In this document: one piece after another, positions 46,488 to 56,407 of the stretch
Position numbering within the stretch: the stretch's first letter is position 1
How the letters are laid out: every line of letters begins with the position of its first letter
Assembly: GCA_010015745.1 (NCBI GenBank)
Contig: ML978200.1
Location: forward strand, 62,001 to 126,000
DNA: 64,000 bases
Direction of reading: 5' to 3'
DNA from: Setomelanomma holmii
Taxonomy: Eukaryota > Ascomycota > Dothideomycetes > Pleosporales > Phaeosphaeriaceae
Notes under the pieces: model-generated
The model's database searches: none
What the model was told of the DNA's origin: nothing
What the model saw: only the letters and a program-made list of their open reading frames with translations
Position numbers and translations under genes: made by a program

Positions 46488-48340
46488 ATGCTGCCGCGAG
46501 CAGCTGTTCGCGCACTGCGCATCCGCCCTGCATTCACGGCTCCGCGCACCACACCCATAGCTTCGACATCACAATGGACGCGATGGTATGCAAGTAACAA
46601 CCGAAGAAAGGACAACACATGGAAGAAGACAGACCCAATCAAGTTTGACGAGCAGAACAAGGCGCGGCCAAACCCAGTCAATCCTTCCGAGCAGCCTGAA
46701 TTCGACACGGCATCATCGCCAGAGAGCAACACAACACCCACACAGCCTTCCAGACCCAATGGCAGCGCAACGAAAGCCTCGGTAGACGCAGGCAAAGACT
46801 TCAAAGCGAGCGAGCAGGAGGAGTTCTCGGGACCAAAAACACCAAGCGAAAACACAGACCCCACCACAGAGAGCCCTGAAGCTCAGCAGAAGCCTCAGAA
46901 GCCGCTACCCGACTTGCGCCAAGGCATCCCATCGACTTTCGCTGCCGAATTTGCTGAAGCCGAGGCCAAGGCGAACCGAAACCCTGACGATCCCAATGCC
47001 ATTCCTGAAGAGCCAGTACCGGGCAGCACAGGCGGTCGCGAGGGCGGGGGCGAGCTGCCCAAATCCGCATACGAGACGAGCACCGACAGGCGGCGAAACC
47101 GCGTCGCGAATTGGTCATACCTTGCGATACTGTTGTTTGGAACAACAGGCGCTGTGTACATGGGCAGGAACTGGGAGACAGAAGGGGAAGAGCAGGCACA
47201 CATCGATGCGCCAAATGGCTGGAGCTTAGGGCAGATGTATGCACGAGCGGCTGCCCGCATTAACGGACAAAAAGCATACTACACAGAACCCACTTTCCAG
47301 AAGCTGCTGCCAGACAAGGACAAGATTCCGGGAGGCGCACCAGAATTGACTCTGGTACTGAGCTTGGAGGACCTTTTGTTGCATTCGGAGTGGAGCACAA
47401 AGCACGGCTACCGACTAGCAAAGCGACCAGGTCTCGACTACTTTCTACGATACCTGAGCTCGCAGTATGAGCTTGTCATCTTCACTTCTGTCAAATCCAT
47501 GGACGCCGACCCTATCATTCGAAAACTCGATCCCTTCCGTCTTGTCATGTGGCCGCTATTCCGCGAGGCTACGCGCTTCGAGAAGGGAGAGTACATCAAG
47601 GTATGCTGCTCATTAATAACACCTAGAGTAGCTATTGACAATCTCAGGACCTTTCGTACCTCAATCGCGACCTCTCGAAAGTCATCATCATGGACACTGA
47701 CCCGTCACACGTCAAGCTACAGCCAGATAATGCCATCGTAATGCCAAAGTGGAAAGGCGAGCCAGGCGACAAGGGACTTGTAGCCATGATCCCCTTCCTT
47801 GAGTACTTGGCCATGATGTCGCAGACTGGCTCACAGATGGACGTCCGAACCGTTCTGAAGTCTATGGAAAGCAAAGACATCCCCATCGAATACGCGCGAC
47901 GCGAAGCCAAGCTCCGAGAGGCCTTCAATCGTGATCTCGCCGAGCAGAAGCGCAAGTCCAAGGGCAGTGCAGGCGGAATGTTCATGAAGAGCTTAGGATT
48001 GGATGCTGCACAAAAACCCGGCATGGTTCTTGGTGACCAAAACATCTCCCAGGGCATGTCAGAAGGCAAGATGATGATCGACATGTACCGCGACTTCAAC
48101 CGACAGAACTACGAACATCTGGACAAGCAGATCCGTGAGAACGGAGATCAGTGGTTAAAGGAGATGGCTGAGGAGGAGAAGAAGATGCAAGAAGCACAAC
48201 TCAAAGATATGAAGGCCGGAGCATTCGGATGGCTCGGTGGTGGAGCAGTACCCCAATCAGCAACAGTTCCGTCGGCAGCATCGGCGCCAGAAGCAGTCAC
48301 TGCACAAAACACTGGAACACTGCCTACACAAGTAAAATAG
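46488..48340 (+). CDS. TIM50: TIM50, mitochondrial inner-membrane translocase subunit
   Basis: Predicted 601-aa protein, join(46488..47600,47648..48340), 47-nt phase-0 intron. Tim50 is the presequence receptor of the TIM23 complex facing the intermembrane space. It has a basic mitochondrial presequence (MLPRAAVRALRIRPAFTAPR), a long acidic Pro/Glu-rich matrix segment, one membrane helix (WSYLAILLFGTTGAVYMG, about residues 208-225) and an FCP1-like phosphatase fold: LTLVLSLEDLLLHSEWSTKH, RPGLDYFLRYLSSQYELVIF, VIIMDTDPSHVKLQPDNAIV. The catalytic DxDxT of active FCP1 enzymes is replaced (SLEDLLL), as is usual in Tim50. The C-terminal acidic helix (QWLKEMAEEEKKMQEAQLKD) is followed by a low-complexity Ala/Thr tail. 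Confidence 0.94.
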
Positions 48341-48718
48341 GGCACCGTTGCAGGCGAGAGATGTAAAGGACCATTTCCACTCTTCGAATCTTGAGCGTTT
48401 GGTGCATGTACCACGGTATGAGGGTTAATTGGTGAACAGGACGGTATATCTCACGTGGCGCACTCAGAAAGTCAGTTCTGGACAGAAAGTCAATTCTGGA
48501 CGCAAATGTACCATATATGACGAATGCAAAAGCTCAACACACCACATAACTCTTCTCCCATATCGACACGACGCTAATGCAAGCGAGCCGAGGCCCCGGG
48601 TTTACCGGCCCTAAGGTCTCGGTCGCGAAGTGGGGTTCAAGCACGCATCTCGCCATCCATGAGATGCTATACCTCAGACCTCATCGATCAGCCACTTCAT
48701 ACACTGCGGCACACCATC
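48341..48718. other. Intergenic, no gene seen
   Basis: 378 bp between TIM50 and the next plus-strand gene. Nothing recognisable. Confidence 0.5.
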
Positions 48719-50342
48719 ATGTCGTTCCCCTTTCTCTCCCTCCCTCTTGAGCTTCGCGAAGCTGTATACTCGCTGTACTTCAAACCCGCCGACCGCCTTG
48801 TACGCAACGAGTCGCTCGAATCACAAGGATACTATGGCGGGGTGTACGACTTTGACTTCAATTTATACAAGGTGAATAGGCAGGTGTACGAGGAAAGTAA
48901 GAGGGTGTGGAAGAGAGAGAATGTGTTTGTCAAGATCGCGACGCCGTGGCCTAGTGCGGGTATGTATCGTGTTTATATTATGGCTGAGGATGGGAATGAG
49001 GTTTATGATGGCGAGAGCGGAGTGGTGTATAGTCGAGGTGGGTGTTGCGTGCGCTGCGAGTTTACGTTACGCCAATGTACTTTGCGGTTGCATTTTCATG
49101 TTCATGCTGTCGTTGTGTATGTCAAAGTATCTGAGCTAATCAACGACTGAGGTTCTAGTAAACCACATCTCCTCCGAAGGCCTCGTCCCCATCGTATGCA
49201 CATCCACCCGCGCCGACGTGTTCACAGCACACCACGCCCTCGTCCAAATCACCGCACCCTTCCACCAAGCGGTCCCCGAACACACCGTTGTCGTCCTTCT
49301 CGATGACCTCCACCTCTTCACACAGACCTGGTACTATTCCGCCCTCTCGTACCCCATGCTCAATGACCGTCTCAGCACCGCCTTCGTCCTGGGCGATCCA
49401 GACGCCACTCCTGGAGACACAACCCCCGCTGGTTCGAAACTCTCCATCGCGCTACAGAAACGGCTTTTGTTGCCGTTCGAAGCAGTCAAGGGCCTGTACC
49501 ACACTGAAATATCAAACTACGCACCGGACGTAGCGCAGGAGTTGAAGCGCCGCATGGCAATCCCCATCCCCAGCCTCCAGCACTGCTGCGAATCCGCACA
49601 CAACCTGATGGTCCAAGGCAACGTCCTACTCCCGTCCAACCCACAAGAATCGCTGGAGTCGTATATCAAAGCCTTCCGCGCAATACATATCCTCATACAC
49701 AACCGCACCCGACGCGTCCTCGCCGACGTATTCTTCCACGAAGGCATCGAATCCGGACGCTTCGCAGGCCAAACAGGCATGACGGTGCGCGTCGTCCTGC
49801 GGCTCAAGCTCGTAGCGCGCGTTATACTCGCGTACCTTAAACTGGGGAAGTGGGATGATGCGGCGTTTTGGGGGATGAGGAGTATTCGGATTATGCGAGA
49901 AAGCATGGACACGGATTTCGAAGACTTCTTGTCTGAATTCATTGGGGGCGAAGATGTTGCGCTGATATACGTGCGCACGGGCGTGGCGTTTTGGAGCATG
50001 GAGAGTGTCGTTGAGAAGGGTTTGGGGACGGATCAGAGCGAGTACGCGGACCTGGGTATGAAAGTAATCGATGTGTCTAGTCTGGTTGAGGATAAAGACG
50101 CGGGCAGATTGAAGGAGGAAATGAAACAATACGACGGCGAGGAGTTGGCGAGTAGTGAGAAGCTCTTCCAAACCGCAGTCCGATACTTGAAAGATGGGAG
50201 GAAAGGCGAGGTTAGGAGGGAGTTGGAGGGTTTTGGTGTGCCGAGGAGTGTGTTGGTGTGTTTCAAGGATGAGGTGGTGGATGATAAGAGTACGATGGGT
50301 GTGGATGGGAGTGCGTATGGGGACTCTGATGCTGGTGTGTAA
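48719..50342 (+). CDS. Uncharacterised fungal protein with F-box/2EXR-like N-terminus
   Basis: Predicted 474-aa protein, join(48719..48959,49159..50342), with an unusually long 199-nt intron. The N-terminus (SFPFLSLPLELREAVYSLYF, then LYKVNRQVYEESKRVWKREN) resembles the short helical motif that opens many fungal proteins of unknown function, in which F-box-like or 2EXR domains are annotated. The C-terminal two thirds are mostly helical with TPR-like stretches (NLMVQGNVLLPSNPQESLES, YIKAFRAIHILIHN, LKLVARVILAYLKLGKWDDA). Function is unknown; a substrate-adaptor role is only a guess. A start 60 nt upstream (48659) is also open. Confidence 0.75.
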
Positions 50343-50589
50343 ATGTATTTCGACATACTACCTGTTTCCAAAGCCGTGGGACGCTTGCTTGGCTACTTGC
50401 TGTATGTACCTAACCACTTTTAGTCCTGCTGTTGTATGACTGAAGATTTGTTACGCAACATCGTTGTGTGGCGTAATCTTTGTGCGTATCATGTACGACT
50501 TATGCCAAGGTTCCAGAGCAGCGCGCGGTGGCAGACATAGGCGGTGTTGATCCAGCTTTGGAAGGGCAAGCTGACTCGGCAACCCCGAG
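50343..50589. other. Intergenic flank of the transposon
   Basis: 247 bp between the preceding gene and the transposon's left TA. Nothing recognisable. Confidence 0.4.
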
Positions 50590-50641
50590 TACAGTGCCGA
50601 TCGCCGAAGCGACCCGCTCGGTGAAGCGACCCACCCCAACA
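50590..50641 (+). repeat. Left terminal inverted repeat of the pogo-like element
   Basis: 52 bp including the TA; exactly the reverse complement of 52995-53046. It contains two copies of GAAGCGACCC about 16 bp apart, plausibly transposase-binding sites. Confidence 0.95.
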
Positions 50642-50745
50642 CTATTTGCCCACCCACAAAGATGAGGCTGTACAATCACATACAATAGCTATTATCACGA
50701 GATTTTCTGGTGGATTAATAAAGTGATGCTTATAATTAATTTAGT

Positions 50746-52960
50746 CTACTCATATTTCTTTAGAAGCTTGATAGGGCGGCCTGAGGTTGTCTTTTGAGCT
50801 GATGGTGAGGGTGGTGGAGAGTCACTACTACGACCACCTTTCGCAGGCTGCGCAACCCGCGTACGCTTTCGCGCACGCGTAGGCTTTTGTGAGGCTGCTC
50901 TCTTGCCCTTTTGGGATCATTGTAGAGATTTTTGAGCGGTTGCAGCCTCTCGTTCCTCTTGTTTCTTGCGCTTAATTTCAGCTCTCTCTGCTGCCACTCT
51001 TTCCTTCTCCTTCTCCCGCACTACTTTGGCTGCCTCTCGCTCTGTACGGTTCTGTTCTGCCTGCTTCTTTTTGATTAAGGCAGCTTGAGCCTTAAGCTCT
51101 CCTATCTCTGCTTTTTGGAGTTTCTCTTGCTCCTCTTCCTGTTGTTTTACTCTTTCACGGAACTCAGATTCTCTAAGCTTCCTTGGAGACCAGAGGACTG
51201 CACCACCATGATACTCCTCACGCTGCTGCAAGTCAAGGACTCTGCCCTTCTTCTTGTGCTTCTTCTTGATCTTTAGAGCTTCTTGTAGCCTATCGTTCGC
51301 GCCTCTGAGAAGCTCATTTGACACTTGAAGGTGGTGGACACTCTGGGCAACTTTGTGGGCTATTCTCTCCTCCCCCTCTCTCATAGCCTGCCCAATAACG
51401 CTCTGAACTTTCTGCTAAGGAGCGTTAGCAAGAGGAGAGCTTTGAGGCTCTTGCTCCTCTTGTTCTGGTGTCTTTGGGCGGAATCTTTTGAGTACAACCT
51501 CGCAATCCATAGGGAAGATTCCAGTAGCTTTGAAGGACTTCAGAATAAGATTCTCTGACATGCAGCTGCTCCACGCAGCCCAGAACAGTAGGAAGAAGTC
51601 GCCCTTAGTAATAGGAACAATGCCTTGAGTCTTCAAAAGGTGGGTAGAGAGTTCCTTAGTGTAGGAAGCTGCTAGAGGCGAGTGTCACAAGAGGCAACGA
51701 GCAGTGATCTCAAAGTTTACAAAGAAGCTTGATTTGTATGCTACGTTTGATACTCAGGTGTAATTACAAGACGTTGTGTGAAGAAAGAAAGAAAGCAGAG
51801 AGTCCTGCCTTTGGTATACATATAGCAGCGGAAGGCTTGTGTGATGTCATGCAGCTGTCAGGCAGTGACGTACTGTCATGGACGGTGCGTTGTGCTGTTG
51901 GAGCAGGAGCTCGCAGGCAGGAAGCAGGTGCGTACATGAAAGAGGCAAGTGTCAAGGGAACCACAGTGGTTACCGTGACAGCGAGAAACAGACTACATCA
52001 AGTGGCTGAAGCGTATGAGTACTGTGAGGTGGAAAGACGGCTACAAGTATCCTCTTGTTGATGCAGAGAGTCAGAAACTCATTGGTAACATGAGATCCAT
52101 AGCCATCTACAATGAGGAGTCTCCACTTTCTCCCCAGCCCTGCCTCTCTCTTAGTGTAGCGGTCAAAAATCTGCTCAACCTAGGCTAATCCTACGTCGTT
52201 ATTCGTCCATCCAGATGGTGTTGAAGTGACGAGAACCTTGTGCTTTCCAGCCTCAATATCACCCACCCAATTAGAGCGAATGGAGCAGTTTTGAGAGGCG
52301 TAGATGAGACCAGGAGGAAGAGTACTCCTGTCGGCGCAGACTCCAGCCAGGACAGTTATCCACTCGCGTGAGCCATCTTGAAGGAGTTGAGTTACCTCTC
52401 CAGACTCCCACATCCTCTTACTGAAGATCCTCTTCTGCTTTCCTATCACCCTAATAGCAAAGCCTTTCTCATCCATATTGTACATGTGGGCAGGCTCAAC
52501 GTTATACTCTTTAATCATTTGATAGAGAAGATCAAAGTGGAGATCGTACTTTGCCTCGAAGTCAGCTTGGTGGCGTACAGCATCTATGCCCGTAGTCCAG
52601 CGTGTGATAAGATGGTCGTCATTTCTCTCAACAAAGCGCGTTACCCAGCCATCTCCAATATGCTCGTGAGCTATCTCCTCTCCAAATTTTCGCGTCATCT
52701 CTCTTGTAGGTGGAAGGCCTTTCTTAGTAAGATCATTAATGTACTCTACAAGTTCTGACTCCTGTTGTAGGTGTAGCTTTTATTTCTCAATTCTTCTAGC
52801 TGCCATAGACTTCTAGGTGCCCTTGCATCTTCACATCAACGTAGTCCTTGGTACGTTGAATTTTTTTAGTGTAAGCCTTGTACGATAAATGTTCTCCTAG
52901 TTTCTGCGATTTGTATGCTGCAATTGCCTTATCTATAGCTGTCGTAGTGGTGGAGATATT
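50746..52960 (-). pseudogene. Pogo/Fot-like transposase (DDE superfamily), broken
   Basis: Read on the minus strand: a helix-turn-helix N-terminus (TTTAIDKAIAAYKSQKLGEH, LVEYINDLTKKGLPPTREM), then the catalytic core with MYNMDEKGFAIRVIGKQKR, CADRSTLPPGLIYASQNCSI and WRLLIVDGYGSHVTNEFL, then a charged coiled-coil tail ending KLLKKYE at 50746. The core Asp residues in NMDEKGF and VDGYGSH are kept. In-frame stops sit at 52831, 52813, 52780, 52180, 51415 and 50917 (lowest coordinate of each), a one-base slip occurs in an A7 run near 52861, and a nested insertion splits PLDVVCFS|PLAAS. Several stops are explained by C-to-T change (for example CAA to TAA at 52780, CGA to TGA at 52831), as RIP would give. 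Confidence 0.9.
51683..51980. mobile_element. Nested 298-bp non-autonomous element (MITE-like)
   Basis: It interrupts the transposase frame exactly. The ends are TGTCAC and GTGACA (6-bp inverted ends) and both flanks carry GCGAG (51678-51682 and 51981-51985), a 5-bp target duplication. Deleting the element and one GCGAG restores continuous transposase sequence (CFS|PLAASYTKELS on the minus strand). It has no coding capacity and contains a short GAAA-type run. Its superfamily is not clear: 5-bp duplications are uncommon among fungal DNA transposons. Confidence 0.85.
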
Positions 52961-52994
52961 ACGCGTTGAAGTTGGTGTTATTATCGTGTTACAA

Positions 52995-53046
52995 TGTTGG
53001 GGTGGGTCGCTTCACCGAGCGGGTCGCTTCGGCGATCGGCACTGTA
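52995..53046 (-). repeat. Right terminal inverted repeat of the pogo-like element
   Basis: 52 bp, perfect reverse complement of 50590-50641, ending in TA at 53045-53046. Confidence 0.95.
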
Positions 53047-53858
53047 GAGACTAGCAAGGCATAACGTCTTGGCTTCGGTTGTGTCCAATCCAACCCATGC
53101 GTGTTCTTTGGGCTAGCCAAGATTCCCAGGTAGCATCTAGCGTGTACACTTGAATACACGCGTAGCAATCCAAGATCAAGATCTTACATCTCACATCTTC
53201 TGAATCAGCCCAAAGACAAGCAGATTGTAACATTCAGTGGCTTTGTTGTCAAGAGAAAAACCTTGCCTCAATCGGAAATATATTTGGCATGTCTCCACCC
53301 ATGCTCCTACTTCACCACCGTGCCCACAAAGCATCTCCAGCTCACCGCGTACCAAAGGCGTACGATCTGCCTTCCCACTTTTCCACTTCTCCATTCAGCC
53401 ATGTCCGAGGATATCCTATGCCGGCACCTGCATGCCCAATCATAGTGAGTGAGCATGCAGGTGCGTCCGGTCAGTGACTTACCACAGTGCTTTTCAGATC
53501 TGCGCTTGACCCTGGAGAGTGCAACGCTCGAACGGTCCGTCGAGCCACGCCAGCCGTGGTTACGGCGATTGTCGTACGATACTTGCATGTGGCTCGTATC
53601 GAGTTGCCTCTGGAAAGTCGGTTCGACTTTCCTTGGGGATTGACTTCATTTTCATATTTGTGTACTGTTCTGAAGATCTTCGAAGATCTGTTTGCTATGT
53701 AGACAGTGATGGGCAAGTATTGCGTGTTATCGGGTAATGTTGAGGAGGACGCAAACATGTAAGCGTGGTTGGTGTGGGTGAGGCGGCAAACGCGCTCATT
53801 CGTTGCGAGACAGACCGAAATTTGTTGATGACTGAATGATGTGCACTCGACCTAAGAT
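53047..53858. other. Intergenic, no gene seen
   Basis: About 800 bp between the transposon and the 3' end of the permease gene. Only short frames on both strands, none with recognisable content. Confidence 0.5.
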
Positions 53859-55719
53859 CTACAAACCATACATGAACGTCCATTTACGATCCGCGTATCT
53901 TGATTCATCTGTTCTCTCCACTTCGATCTGCTCCTGCGTCTTAGTGGCCAGGATGAGTTGTTTACGTCGATTGACTTCTTGCAAGGTGCATCGGTATGCG
54001 ACGTATCCTGTCAACGCAGCTGCAACGAATCCCAGCGTAGCATAGAACGGCAGAAGATATCTCGGCGCATAGCGTGACTTGTAGAGCTGGCCACCGATTA
54101 CACCTGCTAGGTTCCCGAACCCGTTGACGCCAAGGACAAGGGAGCGTTTCCCGGGTTCTACAGCTGCATTAGCTCTTTGAATTACTCATGGCCTCCCCCA
54201 TGAGGAGCTTACCTGGGGTATTCCCACTCAGCCAAGCCATTGTGAGGGGTGGTGAGACGTAGCTGCCGAATAGCAGGATACACAAACCTGCATACTGCGC
54301 GCCGTGCGTCACAGGTGCCACCGTGATGACGAGGCCTATGAGTGAGATGGCGATACCAGCCACGATGTGGTAGCCACGTTCTTTGTGGTGGTCGGAGCTG
54401 AGTGCAAACAGGTATAGGCCGATGGCTCCACACGCGTAAGGCGGTACGGATATGAGATTTGCGTTGATCGAGGAGTACCCGAGTCCCCGGACAACGAGGG
54501 GTAGGAAAACCGAAAAAGCCTGGCTAGGCACGCTTGCGCAGATGTTGAAGACAAGGACGTACCATGTCTTCCAATCCCGGAAAGTCTCGGTAAAGTCGCG
54601 TCTAGTCAATCTGTCCTTCTCAACGCCATCAGCGCGGTATTCGTGCGCAACATAATCGATGTTGTCATTCGTGACGCGAGTCGCTGCGAAAATGCGCTCT
54701 TCTTCATTGAGAAACCACGCAGAAGAAATATGCAGCGGTAGCCAGAACCAAGCAATTATGGCAACGAAGACGGTCAGTGATCCTTCAATGATGAAAAGGT
54801 ATTGCCAGTTGTGCAATGCCATGCTGCGAAGTTGGAAAACGCCATACGCTGGTATGCGAATCAGCGCAAGCTATTCAGGCCGTGTTTGGAAGTCACATAC
54901 CGACGGAGCCTGAAAAAGCACCCGCGATTGCATATTGGCCATAGAACAGGGCAAGTCGTACACCAAGGTCGTACCGGCCATAGAAGCACGATAGATACGC
55001 GACGGCAGTGGGATAGAAACCTGCTTCAAAAGCACCAATCATGAGTCTCATTGCGATGAGCGCGGATCGTCCATGGATAAAAGCGTGGCCGATTGTGAAT
55101 GCACCCCACCCGATCTGGGCAGGCTGTTAGCGGATGGTCGTTAGGGCGATCTCGGGAAGTAGTAGGATTACCATTTGGATCGAAAGCCAACGCTTAGCTC
55201 CAAGCCATCGCCCCACCGCAGCTGAGGGGGGCTGTAGGAGGACAAATGTTACGAAGAAGAGGGAAACAGCGAGATTCAGATCATCTGGGGTCGCTCCGAT
55301 GTCTCGAGTAAAGCCTGATGACACGATCAGCTTTCAGTTCAGAATGATGGAAAGGATCTTGGTGCACCTTGAGTTTCCGCATTACCAACATTCGACCGAT
55401 CAAGGCCGTTGAAAAGGTAAAGAAGGGAGAGAAACGGTAACATGGCGATGTCCATCTTCCTATTCACTCTTCTTGACATTTCTCTCGCCTCGGCTTCGTC
55501 ATCTTGGGCATTGGGACCCATTGGGAGTGGAGTTTCATTGTCCATTGCTAAGACAGTAGACGATGCTGAGGAATTTGAGTGCTGCGAGATGGACTGATAA
55601 CCTAGTACATGTTCATATTGCTCATTGCGTGGATGCTGCAGTGTGCGGCGTCTACGCCAAGACGTGACTTCACCGGTTCTCGAAAGGATTGAAGTCATGT
55701 TTGCTTCTTGTGTGTACAT
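53859..55719 (-). CDS. MFS permease, anion:cation symporter (Dal5/allantoate permease-like) family
   Basis: Predicted 547-aa plasma-membrane transporter, complement(join(53859..54157,54213..54848,54901..55114,55172..55314,55368..55719)), four introns of 52-57 nt. Family members import organic anions such as allantoate, nicotinate or other carboxylates with protons. Signature segments: MLPFLSLLYLFNGLDRSNVG in helix 1, SLFFVTFVLLQPPSAAVGRW in helix 2, MRLMIGAFEAGFYPTAVAYL in helix 4-5, NWQYLFIIEGSLTVFVAIIA in helix 6 and, after the last splice, NTPEPGKRSLVLGVNGFGNL. Twelve helices are expected. A long Ser-rich cytosolic N-terminus precedes them. The frame is open to 55878 but without an ATG before 55719. 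It lies directly downstream of the Zn2Cys6 regulator on the same strand, so co-regulation is plausible; the substrate is unknown. Confidence 0.88.
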
Positions 55720-56407
55720 AGTGAACGCTTGAGGCTCTGCACGGCTGTTAACCAAAGTCTCGGACGAACTGCCGCTATGCAAGTGCCGTTGCACTGGGGT
55801 GGTGTAGCTGTGACTTGCTCGGCGACCAATAGTTCGCGTATCCGTGACTTGATTTTGTTCTTCGCAATTTTCAGCCAATCGGCTATGTCCCGATATTAGT
55901 TACTTCCTTGCTTTCAACCCTGGAAAGTCTGCCGCGTAACGGCGACCCTGCGATTGTCCCCGAGACAACGGTAAAGTCTACAGTAGCCCTTATTACTAAT
56001 CGGTCGTAGACCAGAGAAATTGTGAAAAGCCAACGCTTGCTGGCTGTAGCGTGTCGCTTCGTTAGTATGTAATTATGTGCAGGAATTGACCCACGGCGGC
56101 GCGCAACAATAGTCCATGCTGCGGGGACTCTCGTGATTGGAAGTCGCTGAAATGTCGTTGACTTAGCATACACTTTCACACTCAAGCGAAGCCTTCAACT
56201 GTAAGGTGGTTCCTCTAGCTTATGTTGTCGCGCGTGCAGAGCGTACTAGAGCCATCTGCGGCGGGTATCGAGCTTACATAAAAGCTGTCGTTGTAAGGAT
56301 AGCGCGTTAGGCGTAATAAGACTTTCGAAGTTGTTGCGGACCTGGGCACTGTATGTGCCTGCGAGGGAACGGAGAAGCGAACGTAGACGCCTGTTGAAAA
56401 CGGTGCA
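55720..56407. other. Intergenic, no gene seen
   Basis: 688 bp between the regulator's stop and the permease start; both genes are on the minus strand, so the permease promoter lies here. No long frame. Confidence 0.5.

Larger units (their letters stand above)
50590..53046 (-). mobile_element. Pogo/Fot-like Tc1-mariner DNA transposon, inactivated
   Basis: A complete element bounded by perfect 52-bp terminal inverted repeats (50590-50641 and 52995-53046, counting the flanking TA), with a TA dinucleotide at both ends, as expected for Tc1/mariner/pogo insertion. Each repeat starts TACAGTGCCGATCG and holds the word GAAGCGACCC twice. The interior is a minus-strand transposase remnant plus a nested 298-bp element. 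Identical terminal repeats suggest a fairly recent insertion, while the transposase is already full of stops, so the copy was probably silenced by mutation soon after arrival or was mobilised in trans. Confidence 0.93.

Noticed and set aside
48590..48660. tRNA-like GGTTCAA word
   Set aside because: No matching acceptor, D or anticodon arms around it; no tRNA could be supported anywhere in the window.
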